A DNA stretch of 64,000 bases from Armigeres subalbatus. Taxonomy: Eukaryota; Arthropoda; Insecta; Diptera; Culicidae. Below, one piece after another: positions 1 to 10,984 of the stretch (position 1 is the stretch's first letter; the number at the start of each line of letters is the position of its first letter). The notes beneath the pieces were generated by a model that saw only the letters and a list, made by a program, of their open reading frames with translations, searched no databases and was not told the DNA's origin. The stretch is from assembly GCF_024139115.2 (NCBI RefSeq), contig NC_085141.1, forward strand, positions 36,276,120-36,340,119, written 5' to 3'. The translations under genes and the position numbers were made by a program.

Positions 1-1540
1 CGTCGCACGATTGGACCCCTACGACCAGATGACAACTTTTTTCAACCGCGACAATTTGCTTTTGTTGTATGTCTTGTTAGAGCACACATCTGCGACAAAA
101 GTGTGACAACGCATACACTTTTGGCTCTGTGCACGACGCAGCATTGGTCCCAAAAGTAAGTTATGTCGCATCTTCTGGTTGTCCATGCGTGGAGGAGCAA
201 TAGCAGCGGACAAATTTGAAATATCATACCGAAAAGAGCACTTTATAATTAATTATTTCTTTGTTCTGTTGACAGATTTTCTGTTTAGAAATAAGAAATT
301 TTATTCAATTTTTGCGTTGTTACGTACATAATAATACAAAAAATAAGTGTCTCTTGCATAGAAAAAGATCCCCCAGTGTCGAATAACTGAGCCATTTAAC
401 GCAACGCAAGTTTGCTCGCTTTTCACGCGGTTTATTGAGTTTTCGTGCTTTTCAAGCGGATTTTGGATTAATGCGTTTTTTTAACCGATTTTGTTCACGT
501 GGTTTTGAAAAAACAAATTGCTGCTTAAGCGAAAAACGTACTCTTAAAGGAACTTTTGGTTACGTAGGACGTTTATTTGACTGCAATATTTTATGTATAA
601 GAGAAATACGGAATTTTATTTAAGCGTATATCCTACATTAGGGGCAATTAAGAAACATTCGATACATTTACTGTTGTGGGCCGTACACTTATTACGCTGC
701 ATTTTTCTGTTTCTCGAAACCCCCTCCCCATGTAGTTTTTTTTTCTTACACATTATCTTTTATTTAGGTATACGGAGAGTAAGAAAATAATAGTACTCCC
801 CCCATAAGTGCTTACGTAACACAGATAGAAAAATCCACTGAAATGTACGCTAAAAATCATGCACATAAATGGAACATCATTATTAGCGTAATTCCACACG
901 GGATATAGCCTAAATGTATACAATATTTGACGAGAATCGTCAATATTGCATCCAACTTGTAAGCAATCTTGTTAGGAAGAGGACCATTTCAGCGTTGAAT
1001 AGCATAAATTTCCGCATGTCAAGTTTTACACGCTGTTTATTTTTCATTATTATTTTCTGTGAATAAGTGTACGGTCATGAAACGCTCATGCGGGCTTGTA
1101 CATGCTATGTACAGCGTGGTATGTTTTTGGTTTATGTTGTTCAAAATACAACAGCTTGTGCGCTTGAGTGTTAATGGCCCGTTTAAAAGATTTCCGGATA
1201 TAGATCATTTCAAACCATTCGTGATTTTTAAACATACATTTTAGATATGTAATTAAATGACGCATTTTGGTTAAACAGGAGGAGCTGAAATAAAATCACG
1301 AAAATTCGACACATTATTATTATGCCGTACATATTAGCCGGCTTCAACTGCTGTAAAACCCAGAAACCACACCATTTCAGTGGTTTCCCACATTTTGTCA
1401 TCAATTCATAATGACAACATTATGCTGACAACGACAACAATTTTTGTCGCGACAAAATTCGAAGGTGACATGACGAACTTTTTTGTCAATAACCATGACA
1501 ACTATTCTAATCCGTCTGGTTGTACAAAACCTTAGTCGTG
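1..1540 (+). mobile_element. Non-autonomous hAT-like element, copy A (both ends missing)
   Basis: This stretch is nearly identical to the interior of the complete copies at 1542-3367 and 26441-28264. Its 5' terminus lies outside the window, and it stops at 1540, just after a TTAGTCGTG motif and inside a small hairpin of the intact copies, so about 225 bases of the 3' end are missing. Copy B follows one base later. The short open frames in it are not transposase-like. Differences from the other copies are mostly single-base indels in homopolymers. Confidence 0.8.
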
Positions 1541-1541
1541 T

Positions 1542-3367
1542 CAGGCCTGGGAATTGTCGCGTTTGTCAGTGACACCTGACAAGATACATAAAAACATGGT
1601 CAGTCAAAAACAACTTGTCAACTTCCAGTTTTCCGTCGCACGATTGGACCCCTACGACCAGATGACAACTTTTTTCAACCGCGACAATTTGCTTTTGTTG
1701 TATGTCTTGTTAGAGCACACATCTGCGACAAAAGTGTGACAACGCATACACTTTTGGCTCTGTGCACGACGCAGCATTGGTCCCAAAAGTAAGTTATGTC
1801 GCATCTTCTGGTTGTCCATGTGCGTGGAGGAGCAATAGCAGCGGACAAATTTGAAATATCATACCGAAAAGAGCACTTTATAATTAATTATTTCTTTGTT
1901 CTGTTGACAGATTTTCTGTTTAGAAATAAGAAATTTTATTCAATTTTTGCGTTGTTACGTACATAATAATACAAAAAATAAGTGTCTCTTGCATAGAAAA
2001 AGATCCCCCAGTGTCGAATAACTGAGCCATTTAACGCAACGCAAGTTTGCTCGCTTTTCACGCGGTTTATTGAGTTTTCGTGCTTTTCAAGCGGATTTTG
2101 GATTAATGCGTTTTTTTAACCGATTTTGTTCACGTGGTTTTGAAAACAAATTGCTGCTTAAGCGAAAAACGTACTCTTAAAGGAACTTTTTGGTTACGTA
2201 GGACGTTTATTTGACTGCAATATTTTATGTATAAGAGAAATACGGAATTTTATTTAAGCGTATATCCTACATTAGGGCAATTAAGAAACATTCGATACAT
2301 TTACTGTTGTGGGCCGTACACTTATTACGCTGCATTTTTCTGTTTCTCGAAACCCCCTCCCCATGTAGTTTTTTTTTCTTACACATTATCTTTTATTTAG
2401 GTATACGGAGAGTAAGAAAATAATAGTACTCCCCCCATAAGTGCTTACGTAACACAGATAGAAAAATCCACTGAAATGTACGCTAAAAATCATGCACATA
2501 AATGGAACATCATTATTAGCGTAATTCCACACGGGATATAGCCTAAATGTATACAATATTTGACGAGAATCGTCAATATTGCATACAAGTTGTAAGCAAT
2601 CTTGTTAGGAAGAGGACTATTTCATCGTTAAATAGCATAAATGTCAAGTTTTGCGCGCTGTTTATTTTTCATTATTATTTTCTGTGAATAAGTGTACGGT
2701 CATGAAACGCTCATGCGGGCTTGTACATGCTATGTACAGCGTGGTATGTTTTTTGGTTTATGTTGTTCAAAATACAAACAGCTTGTGCGCTTGAGTGTTA
2801 ATGGCCCGTTTAAAAGATTTCCGGATATAGATCATTTCAAACCATTCGTGATTTTTAAACATACATTTTAGATATGTAATTAAATGACGCATTTTGGTTA
2901 AACAGGAGGAGCTGAAATAAAATCACGAAAATTCGACACATTATTATTATGCCGTACATATTAGCCGGCTTCAACTGCTGTAAAACCCAGAAACCACACC
3001 ATTTCAGTGGTTTCCCACATTTTGTCATCAATTCATAATGACAACATTATGCTGACAACGACAACAATTTTTGTCGCGACAAAATTCGAAGGTGACATGA
3101 CGAACTTTTTTGTCAATAACCATGACAACTATTCTAATCCGTCTGGTTGTACAAAACCTTAGTCGTGATGGAAAGCATCACACGACAAATATATCGTAAC
3201 AAAATAAGTATGTGACAAGATTCAAAATGTCTTGTCGGAGCGAGAGACCAGTAGTACGCTGTATCAAGCTACGTTGGTTAGGTTGTGTTGTCCAGTTAGA
3301 GGTGACTGTTTTCTCATTGGTTTTGTCGCGTGGTTTTTCTGTATGAAGGTGACAAGTCCCAGGCCTG
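1542..3367 (+). mobile_element. Non-autonomous hAT-like element, copy B (complete)
   Basis: The copy runs from CAGGCCTGGG to its inverted counterpart ending at 3367, the same limits as copy C, where an 8-bp target duplication defines the ends. It carries no transposase. Both subterminal regions are packed with GACAA/TTGTC motifs, which in hAT elements are typical transposase binding sites (family knowledge). No matching 8-bp duplication is visible: the left flank AGTCGTGT differs from the right flank GTGGTAGT. Its position directly against copy A therefore looks like a tandem or recombinational product rather than a clean insertion. Copy B lacks an 8-base stretch (TCCGCATG) that A and C keep. 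Confidence 0.85.
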
Positions 3368-3591
3368 GTGGTAGTGAAGCAAACTTTTCTCGCTAGTGCG
3401 GTGGAGACGCACGGTACGCGAGGATTATAATTTCGTTCCGTAGTAGGGAAAAGAATCCCTTTCGTCATTACGGGTGAATCCGCCAGTTCGGTTGGTGGAA
3501 GGTTAGAAACAATTTTCGTCGCGCTCTGTTCGTTTCGCTTTTCCGGACAAAACGAATTGCCAGTACCAGTTGGCAACTAGCGCAAACCGCG

Positions 3592-3753
3592 ATGGAGTTG
3601 GCCGAGCGCCACTCCTACCGTTTAGCGGATTCAGGGGACTCCAGTTATAACGGTGCATCGAATCTAATCGACGGGGAATTCAGTGGCAGACGTCTGCCAT
3701 GGTATATGGACAAGAATGATACCACAGGATCACTTCAAGTCCTACGACTTTGA
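3592..3753 (+). CDS. Possible short coding segment or first exon, unrecognised
   Basis: An ATG at 3592 opens 53 codons to a TGA at 3751, and the same frame continues past this stop for a further 49 codons. Codon choice looks gene-like and the surrounding DNA is less AT-rich than the nearby repeats. I recognise no domain. There is no strong splice donor before the stop. It may be a first exon, a decayed gene or chance. Confidence 0.2.
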   Translation: MELAERHSYRLADSGDSSYNGASNLIDGEFSGRRLPWYMDKNDTTGSLQVLRL

Positions 3754-4265
3754 GGCAAATCGAACCCGTTCATCTTTCGTCTCCCCTTCGAAAGTTTACC
3801 TGGTTATCCCGGTAATGGGGTCTTCCAGGAGAACCGCACGTGTAAGCTACGCGTTGAAGGTTCGCAGCCACATCCACATCCAACAAGTGTTCAAATCTCA
3901 TAGGCGATTCAAATCCAGCGCGAGTCAAATCCCATCAGACATTTGGACTAGAGAATCGTTCATGATTCGACTCGCGATTTGATAATCAGGGAATCAATAC
4001 ATATCCGAATAGCGCCTAACAATATACCCTCTCGTCAAGCCTTTACCAAAGCAACCCGCATAATTCTCAACCACAACTAAACATACGGTTCACGTTCCAT
4101 TCAAAACCATAACCAGAACGGCAACAAACACCTTAAGCAAACTGTTGCTAGGTAACGTTTTGACCATAATGATAAATGATAATTGTTTTTTGGGACTCGA
4201 CTATACGAAAAACGGGTTGTTATCAATGTTAACCGTAACAAAACTCAACTTTTCTTGAACAATTT
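3754..4265. other. Non-coding stretch with a small inverted repeat
   Basis: No convincing gene is visible. Positions 3905-3983 form an imperfect hairpin: a left arm containing TCAAATC and CGCGAGTC pairs with GACTCGCGATTTGA on the right. The rest is AT-rich and unrecognised. Confidence 0.4.
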
Positions 4266-4440
4266 TTACGCGTGAACAACAGTAATGACCACCTGGTGTA
4301 CGTTGATACCGATAGCCTTGAACTTGAACTGCCTGTTGGTATTGGACCGGTAGTCATACGATGGATACTGAACAGGATCTATGGATGGTCCTCGTCCTCT
4401 TATTAGAGTGGCTTGGAATAATTTTGAGGTCATGATGAAA
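4266..4440 (-). CDS. Possible terminal exon, unrecognised
   Basis: The minus strand is open here and ends in TAA at 4266-4268. The last roughly 55 codons have gene-like codon use (repeated TTC AAG, ATC, GTC) and encode a Tyr/Asn-rich then Val/Ile-rich tail. An upstream acceptor cannot be fixed; several AG dinucleotides are possible near 4430-4470. No family is recognised and it could be chance. Confidence 0.2.
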
Positions 4441-4540
4441 ACTGATTCAGCTGCTGGAACAATTAGAAGACTTTTGATTGTTTTAATAGCTGAGTAGAAA
4501 TAATTACCTGGATACCTGGTTTGGCTACAGCGTCGATACA

Positions 4541-5048
4541 CCTGTGTGACCCTAAATGGCCGAAACGAAGTTATGACGGCGACCCTCCGTTGATGCGTGT
4601 GCACGCCGCGGAGGGCAGACTGGAAGAGGCAAAGTCATGGCTTGCTGTTCGCCGATTGACACGCTGATGTGTGATTCTATTAATACACGCTGAAGGCATT
4701 TTACTCAAACTTTACATTTCCCTTCTTCTCTCATTAAAAAGCAAAAAAAAAATCTTCTAGCATATGATGCAATGTTTGTTTTTCTCCTGGGTTATTTAAA
4801 TGAGACGAAGGTTAACATCGGTTTCAATTGAGAAACCGGTTAACTCCATTGAAAACTGCACACCAAAATAAACTTGACTCAACATCATGGTTTTAATACC
4901 AGATGAATGATTCATAGTGTGGATTTCCAAACTGTTGGTCGCGAAAGATAAAACGTGATTCATACTTTCGTTGAATGATTAGAGAACAACAAACTTCATT
5001 ACTAATAAGATTAAAAAACAACTTAATAAAGATAACAAAATCCATGTT
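4541..5048 (+). repeat. Lead segment of satellite-bearing module, copy 1
   Basis: From CCTGTGTGACCC at 4541 this sequence aligns with 62712-63205 in the same orientation, with a few indels. The two similarities start at exactly the same base, while the flanks differ. In both copies the lead is followed directly by the CCAAT-rich satellite, so lead and satellite form one unit. The element type is not recognised: no coding potential and no terminal inverted repeat is visible. Confidence 0.75.
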
Positions 5049-6831
5049 AATCCAAATTCAATCCAAATTAAATCCAATGCAAATTCAGACCGAATCTAAT
5101 TCAAATCCAATCTAAATCCAATCCAAATCCAATCCAAATCCAACCAAACCAACCAAACCAACCAAACCAATCCAAACCAATCCAAACCAATCCAAACCAA
5201 ACCCAAACCAATCCAAACCAACCAACCAAACCAAATCCAAACCAATCCAAACCAAATCCAAACCAATCCAAACCAACCAAACCAACCAAACCAATCCAAA
5301 CCAAACCAAACCAACCAAACCAACCAAACCAATCCAAACCAATCCAAACCAATCCAAACCAACCAAACCAACCAAACCAACCAAACCAATCCAAACCAAC
5401 CAAACCAACCAAACCAACCAACCAAACCAACCAAACCAACCAATCCAAACCAATCCAAACCAACCAAACCAACCAAACCAACCAAACCAATCCAAACCAA
5501 TCCAAACCAATCCAAACCAATCCAAACCAACCAATCCAAACCAACCAAACCAACCCAAACCAACCAAACCAACCAAACCAACCAAACCAATCCAAACCAA
5601 CCAAACCAACCAAACCAATCCAAACCAACCAAACCAATCCAAACCAACCAAACCAACCAAACCAACCAAACCAACCAAACCAATCCAAACCAACCAAACC
5701 AACCAAACCAATCCAAACCAACCAAACCAATCCAAACCAACCAAACCAACCAAACCAACCAAACCAATCCAAACCAACCAAACCAACCAAACCAACCAAA
5801 CCAATCCAAACCAACCAAACCAACCAAACCAACCAAACCAACCAAACCAACCAAACCAACCAAACCAAACCAAACCAACCAAACCAACCAAACCAACCAA
5901 ACCAATCCAAACCAATCCAAACCAACCAAACCAACCAAACCAACCAAACCAACCAAACCAATCCAAACCAACCAAACCAACCAAACCAACCAAACCAATC
6001 CAAACCAATCCAAACCAATCCAAACCAACCCAAACCAACCAAACCAACCAAACCAACCAAACCAATCCAAACCAACCAAACCAACCAAACCAACCAAACC
6101 AACCAAACCAACCAAACCAACCAAACCAACCAAACCAATCCAAACCAACCAAACCAATCCAAACCAATCCAAACCAACCAAACCAACCAAACCAATCCAA
6201 ACCAATCCAAACCAACCAAACCAACCAAACCAATCCAAACCAATCCAAACCAACCAAACCAACCAAATCCAACCAAACCAATCCAAACCAACCAAACCAA
6301 ACCCAAACCAAACCAAACCAATCCAAACCCAAATCCAAACCAACCAAACCAACCAAACCAACCAAACCAATCCAAACCAACCAAACCAACCAAACCAACC
6401 AAACCAACCAAACCAAACCAATCCAAACCAACCAAACCAACCAAACCAATCCAAACCAATCCAAACCAACCAAACCAACCAAACCAATAACCAAACCAAC
6501 CAAACCAAACCAAACCAACCAAACCAACCAAACCAACCCAAACCAACCAAACCAACCAAACCAACCAAACCAACCAAACCAACCAAACCAAACCAACCAA
6601 ACCAACCAAACCAATCCAAACCAATCAAACCAACCCAAACCAACCAAACCAACCAAACCAACCAAACCAACCAAACCAATCCAAACCAACCAAACCAACC
6701 AAACCAATCCAAACCAATCCAAACCAACCAAACCAACCAAACCAATCCAAATCCAATCCAAATCCAATCCAAATCCAATCCAAATCCAATCCAAATCCAA
6801 TCCAAATCCAATCCAAATCCAATCCAAATCC
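5049..6831. repeat. Satellite array, 9-11 bp units (AAACCAATCC type)
   Basis: About 1.8 kb of tandem units. Both edges (about 5100-5150 and 6745-6831) use an 11-bp unit of the CCAATCCAAAT type, while the centre mixes 10-bp TCCAAACCAA and 9-bp CCAAACCAA units. On the minus strand the units contain no stop in any frame, which produces three overlapping open frames of up to about 590 codons rich in Trp, Gly, Leu and Val. These are artefacts of the repeat. Confidence 0.95.
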
Positions 6832-6960
6832 ACAAACCATTTTTCCAGCGGTCTTTCAGACACGCCACCACAAACCATTTTCCGACGGTCTTCGAGACGC
6901 GTCTAGTGATTTAGCAAACCACAAACCTTTTTCGTGTTCGTGTTCGTGGGCTTCCACGAA
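6832..6960 (+). repeat. Short imperfect tandem repeat next to the satellite
   Basis: CACAAACCATTTTTCC and CACAAACCATTTTCCG recur about 38 bases apart, each followed by a GGTCTT..GAGACG/CAGACG-like stretch, and a third weaker copy begins near 6919. It may be the right edge of the satellite module. The second module copy is cut by the window before this point, so that cannot be tested here. Confidence 0.5.
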
Positions 6961-7084
6961 GTTGCCGGCCCCTATCTGGTTCACTGTTGAATATGGTTTT
7001 CGCTATTCTTTCTTCCTACATTCGTACTAAATTACCAGCCCACTGGAATCTGCCGTATTTTATACGATTCACAATATTTTCTTC

Positions 7085-7740
7085 TTTTTTGATACAGCTC
7101 ATGATTCATGCGTCTGCGCCACACACCCTTTTCTAGTTTCCCTCCGAGTATTGTATGCAGCACTTTTCGCTCGAAAGCTTTCCAGTCCGCCACTTTTAAT
7201 GTCTATGCTTCAAGTCCATAAAGGGCAACTGGTAGAATCAGAGTTTTGTATAGAGCAAATTTCGTTTCCGTCTGCATGTTGCGGGACCTAAGCTGGTTAC
7301 GTAATCCGTAAAAGGCCCTATTCGCAGCAGCAATACCTCTCTTCACTTCACGGGAAACGTCATTGTCACATGTCACAAGCGTTTCAAGGTGAAAAAATTC
7401 TTCAACAACTTCAACCACATCCCCATCAAGCACTACCTCTGCACCAACACCACTTTGTACTTTGTCTTGGTAGAGCTAATGGTTAAGCCTATCCTCGCCA
7501 TCTACCTCTTCAGTGGGACAAAAGCCTCCACTTCTGCTCTGCGATCGATTCCGATCAGGTCGATGTCGTCCGCACAGCCCAGGAGCATATGCGACCGTGT
7601 GATGATAGTGGCGTTCCTCGGCACGCCAGATCTCCTAATAGCGCCTTCAAGTGCAATGTTGAACAATAAATTCGAAAGTGCATCACCCTGCTTTAATCTG
7701 TCTAAGGTCACAAACGAGGTTGACCCTTCGTTTAAATGTA
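7085..7740 (-). pseudogene. RTE-type LINE relic, RT to C-terminal fragment
   Basis: Minus-strand frames spell an RT fragment: LKQGDALSNLLFNIALEG at 7690-7640, then a catalytic-box relative in which Phe of FADD is replaced by Cys (CADD), then GLTISSTKTKY, VVEEFFHLETLVTCDNDVS, a YKTLILPVALYGLE block, and finally FERKVLHTILGG near 7130. The order and wording match the better preserved RTE element at 38619-41627 in this window. Frames change several times and both ends are truncated. RTE-clade assignment rests on remembered family motifs. Confidence 0.8.
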
Positions 7741-8138
7741 ATTGTTAAATGCCAGATACAATTTTTAAATATTTGTAAGGCTGTATGAATTGTTATAAAT
7801 TTGTAAAAAGAAATTGAAAAATGCAGCGTCCTGCGAAACGCGGGACGTCTGGTTACATTAGATACTGATGACAAGTAAGGTTGCTGTTGAAGTCGAAATA
7901 GTTTTTTTTTGTATTTACTGTAACGTTACAATCAAGTGGTGGAAATAAATGAGATAATACCATTAATACTATCTCCTCTTATGTCAAGTAAAGATATTCC
8001 ACTACAAAGCTGTGAATAATGTCCTTATCAATATGTATGTTGTAACATTTGCATAAATTGAACATAACTCAGAAAAAATATTGTATGCTCTTTTTAGTGG
8101 AATGTATTCAACCTTTTGGGACCCTTCTAGCCGTGTGG
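7741..8138. other. AT-rich spacer, nothing recognised
   Basis: No open frame with coding character, no terminal repeats and no tandem structure were seen. Confidence 0.5.
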
Positions 8139-8245
8139 CAGGGCCGGATTTACCCGGAAGAGGGTCCCAGGGCCGACAGCTTGTGGGGGCCCCAAAATGT
8201 ACTAAAAAGGTTAGTTTTGGTACATAAGATTTGCGGGGCCCGGGG
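8139..8245 (+). mobile_element. Truncated hAT-type MITE (CAGGGCCGGATTTA family)
   Basis: It begins with CAGGGCCGGATTTA and aligns with the reverse complement of the complete MITE at 45593-45744, including the TGGGGCCCCAAAATGTAC and GGTACATAAGATTTG stretches. The far terminus is missing: similarity stops near 8245. It has no coding capacity. Confidence 0.7.
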
Positions 8246-8250
8246 CTCCA

Positions 8251-8700
8251 TTTATTTTGAAATTAGTATTTTGGCAATAACTAACCACATTATTATTCTG
8301 AAAAAGGCACTATTATCGTTAGGTGTTTTAATCACGGTTTTGAAATAAAGTTTTTGACTTGTGCACTCGTCTATTACAATACAATAGAGCTAATAAACTA
8401 TAGAGGAAGACTGTCGCTGTCGTCACTGACGAAACATATTTTGCTGGCAAGGATAGGGCGCTAAATTGGGCGAACTAAAATTGTACGAACAATAGGTGGC
8501 GCAAAAATATACAGCTTACGGCATCTGTGAATCTGAACTTGTAACCAAATTCTGCAACTTGCCACTCAGCAAACCATTTCATAGCATTTTATTTATCAAT
8601 GATCATGTCCCAATACTTTTTCAATATGAACAATTTTTCAAAATAGTCAATCGTTATGAAATTCAATAGTGATCAACTACTACGTTTTATTTCGCGTCTA
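8251..8700. other. AT-rich spacer, nothing recognised
   Basis: No supported gene, RNA or repeat boundary could be seen between the truncated MITE and the CA-bearing element. Confidence 0.45.
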
Positions 8701-8704
8701 CTGT

Positions 8705-8880
8705 GCACACACATACATACATACATACATACATACATACACACTGACAGACATACATTTGTTCAGATCGACGAGCTGAGTCGATTGGCATATACTATGA
8801 GTCTCCGAGTCTTCTGTTAAAATTTTGATTTTGAAGTGAAATTATAGCCTTTCGGAACAACTTTGTTGTACGAGAAAGGC
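8705..8880 (+). mobile_element. CA-bearing MITE-like element, 3' part
   Basis: A (CATA)n tract is followed by the family's conserved tail: GACGAGCTGAGTCGAT, a TATA-containing stretch, GAGTCTCCGAG, then ACGAGAAAGGC. The same tail occurs at 31055, 46550, 49640, 54730 and 56720. This copy is a variant: where most copies have the GTATACTTAGTATAC palindrome it has TTCGGAACAACTTTGTTGT. The 5' part is absent. Confidence 0.7.
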
Positions 8881-8946
8881 TAAAAGGCAAAACACTAGCA
8901 CTGTTATGAGACAAATAATTTGACTTTACTTATCGGTATGTCTTAT

Positions 8947-9597
8947 TTACATAATATCTGGAACATACGAGACACTTTCGAATCGCTCCAATCCGTAATG
9001 AAAACAGACATAGATTACCAACGATATGCAATAAATGCTAATAGAACCAAGAAGAAATACCATTGCAATAAACTGCGTTGTCAAATATGGAACCTTTCTT
9101 TGGACAGAGAACTCAAACAACACTCTACAATGTGTGGCCTCATTTGCGTGGTAGTGCTCTTTAACAATCTCAAGTTTTCCCCTTGTTGATAACTTGTTTA
9201 TGTGCTCCAAACATCCCTGCAGGTAAAACACCTCCCGCTTCACAACTACTTCCAGGTGCTCAGCAATCCATTTGACATCTGTATCAAAATAGTTTTCCTG
9301 TTCCGAACGAGAACAGCACTGCATTAGGTCGATCACGATCGCCGCCAGCGAACAGTTGATCAGAATCTTGCTGCATTTTCTCGTTGATGTTTGTGGTTCT
9401 GAACTTAACGCTGACTGATTCAGTCCAGGTGCCTCGTGCATGTCCAAAACGCCATCCTGAATCGATCCGAACAATAGCATTCCCGGTGGACAGGATTGCT
9501 CCAAGGTGCGTTGTACCGGAATGATGGAGTCGTGGGTAATCTGGAACGTTGTGGTCGGCAAGAAAAGGACACCGAAAGCTAACAATGTGCCGAACAT
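8947..9597 (-). CDS. Hypothetical secreted or membrane-anchored cysteine-containing protein
   Basis: An uninterrupted minus-strand frame of 216 codons. I start it at the ATG at 9597 because it is the first in-frame ATG, has a good context (ACCATGT) and begins exactly with a signal-peptide-like segment (residues 1-18, MFGTLLAFGVLFLP). The middle carries Cys at about 36, 75, 82, 94, 95, 129 and 157. A strong hydrophobic segment at about 176-198 (FIAMVFLLGSISIYCISLVI) could be a membrane anchor, leaving a short cytoplasmic tail. No family is recognised. No intron is evident. A diverged inverted copy of its start lies at 9920-10008, which supports this ATG as a functional landmark. It could be a single exon of a larger gene. 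Confidence 0.55.
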   Translation of the reverse strand: MFGTLLAFGVLFLPTTTFQITHDSIIPVQRTLEQSCPPGMLLFGSIQDGVLDMHEAPGLNQSALSSEPQTSTRKCSKILINCSLAAIVIDLMQCCSRSEQENYFDTDVKWIAEHLEVVVKREVFYLQGCLEHINKLSTRGKLEIVKEHYHANEATHCRVLFEFSVQRKVPYLTTQFIAMVFLLGSISIYCISLVIYVCFHYGLERFESVSYVPDIM

Positions 9598-9919
9598 GGT
9601 GATTCCATTTGAATTAGTTTCAATGAACTGCACTTGGTGTAGCTACGAAAGGTGGTAAAATAATTGGAAATGATGACCCATATATTATGATGGATGTAAT
9701 CCGTTGGCCTTTTGTTATGCAAGGTATTGTTGATGGTAAGCAATTAGTTGTAAGGTCTCTATGATCGGAGCTAAAAGGGGAAGATTATACCATACAACCA
9801 AAAAAATATTAGGGGAAGATTATACCAAAAGATAAAAAACAGCAATTTCCATCAATATAACTCTCTGATGAGCCTTTGCTTAGTGTCACCTATCACTAAA
9901 CAAAAAAAATCCATTAACG
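9598..9919. other. Intergenic gap between gene start and its inverted copy
   Basis: It holds a direct repeat of GGGGAAGATTATACCA at about 9777 and 9813. An ATATAT stretch upstream of the minus-strand gene (about 9685) is TATA-like, but its spacing to any initiator is not convincing. Confidence 0.4.
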
Positions 9920-10008
9920 AAATGGAATCACCATGTTTGGCACATTGTTGAGTTTCGTTATCCTTTTCTTGCCGGCCACAACATTCCGAATTACCTACGA
10001 CACCCTAA
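9920..10008 (+). pseudogene. Inverted duplicate of the 5' coding end of the 8947-9597 gene
   Basis: On the plus strand, GGAATCACCATG and the following codons translate to MFGTLLSFVILFLPATTFRI, matching the first 20 residues of the minus-strand gene with a few substitutions. After about 26 codons the similarity ends, at a GACACCCTAAGG stretch that belongs to another local repeat. The frame then runs into TAA near 10039. It is head-to-head with the gene, about 320 bp away. Confidence 0.75.
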
Positions 10009-10050
10009 GGAACCGCGTCATTTTCATATGGAAAACGTTGTAATATTGGG
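10000..10050 (+). repeat. Local direct repeat, copy 1
   Basis: GACACCCTAAGGAA through AACGTTGTAATATT recurs at 10717-10765 with a few mismatches. Confidence 0.7.
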
Positions 10051-10716
10051 GACCTGATGAGCCACTTACGTGAATCTTAAAGCAATACGATGGATTGAAG
10101 ACAATTGAGTGTAAAACAATCTGAGTTTGTGATTTTTATGACAATGAAAATCAGGATGAAAAAATCTCGGTTTAAAAGTATGCGAGTGAAATGGACATAG
10201 TGTGTCGGTAAAACGGACACGTTAAAAATTAAGCTTAAAACAATGAATTTAGTTAATGAATTGTGTGCATAGGCTAAGTATCTGTAAAATGTACCTCTTG
10301 AATTCGAATTGTTGGAATATAAATGATACAACTTACTATGGTTTTACTTATAAAGCATGTGCCAATGGTCTAAACAAAACTAGGAAATTCAAATTTTCTC
10401 GTGAATGCTTGGCGATTTCGGAGGTAAACAATACAAACATTTCAAAATAAAATTTAGGAAAACAAAATGTATGTATTTCATATGGTTCATATTACCCACA
10501 CCAGGACGTGTCCATTTTACCCCACCATGACCATGATACAATTTCTTTAAAAAAATCGAATTTTGAGATAAATCATCAATTCAACCCGTACATAATCTTT
10601 GAACAGACTAAGTTTGAGATCCCTGAAAACTAGTCTGTTTATTAATGATTTAATGTAAACTATGGTTGAAATGTCATGTAGATGTAATTTTGATGTAGGG
10701 GGGCTGGAGCTAATAT
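10051..10716. other. AT-rich spacer, nothing recognised
   Basis: Only short open frames without coding character were seen. No repeat boundary other than the flanking direct-repeat pair is visible. Confidence 0.4.
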
Positions 10717-10765
10717 GGACACCCTAAGGAATCACGTCATTTTTACATGGTAAACGTTGTAATAT
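10717..10765 (+). repeat. Local direct repeat, copy 2
   Basis: Second copy of the repeat at 10000-10050, same orientation. Confidence 0.7.
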
Positions 10766-10984
10766 TTTCAATTTATTTATTTTATTTATATTTAATATAT
10801 TCAATTTCTGTCTCTCTTTCACACTCTATCGCTTCATAGGTACTTGTTCGCTCCTTAGAAAACGGCTTTCTATCAGTTGACTTTCAACTATCTTTCGATT
10901 ATCTATTCCCTCGTACTTTGAGTAGAACTGACCGATAAAGCCGATAAACAAATCATACATTACTATCACGGTCGTAAAATCTGT

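Noticed and set aside
1554..1739. 61-codon frame repeated in hAT-like copies B and C
   Set aside because: Conserved only because the copies are nearly identical; it lacks any transposase motif and overlaps subterminal GACAA repeats.
5096..6878. Three overlapping minus-strand open frames of 500-590 codons rich in Trp, Gly, Leu and Val
   Set aside because: The 9-11-bp satellite has no stop codons on this strand in any frame, and all three frames are equally open, so they reflect repeat composition, not a gene.
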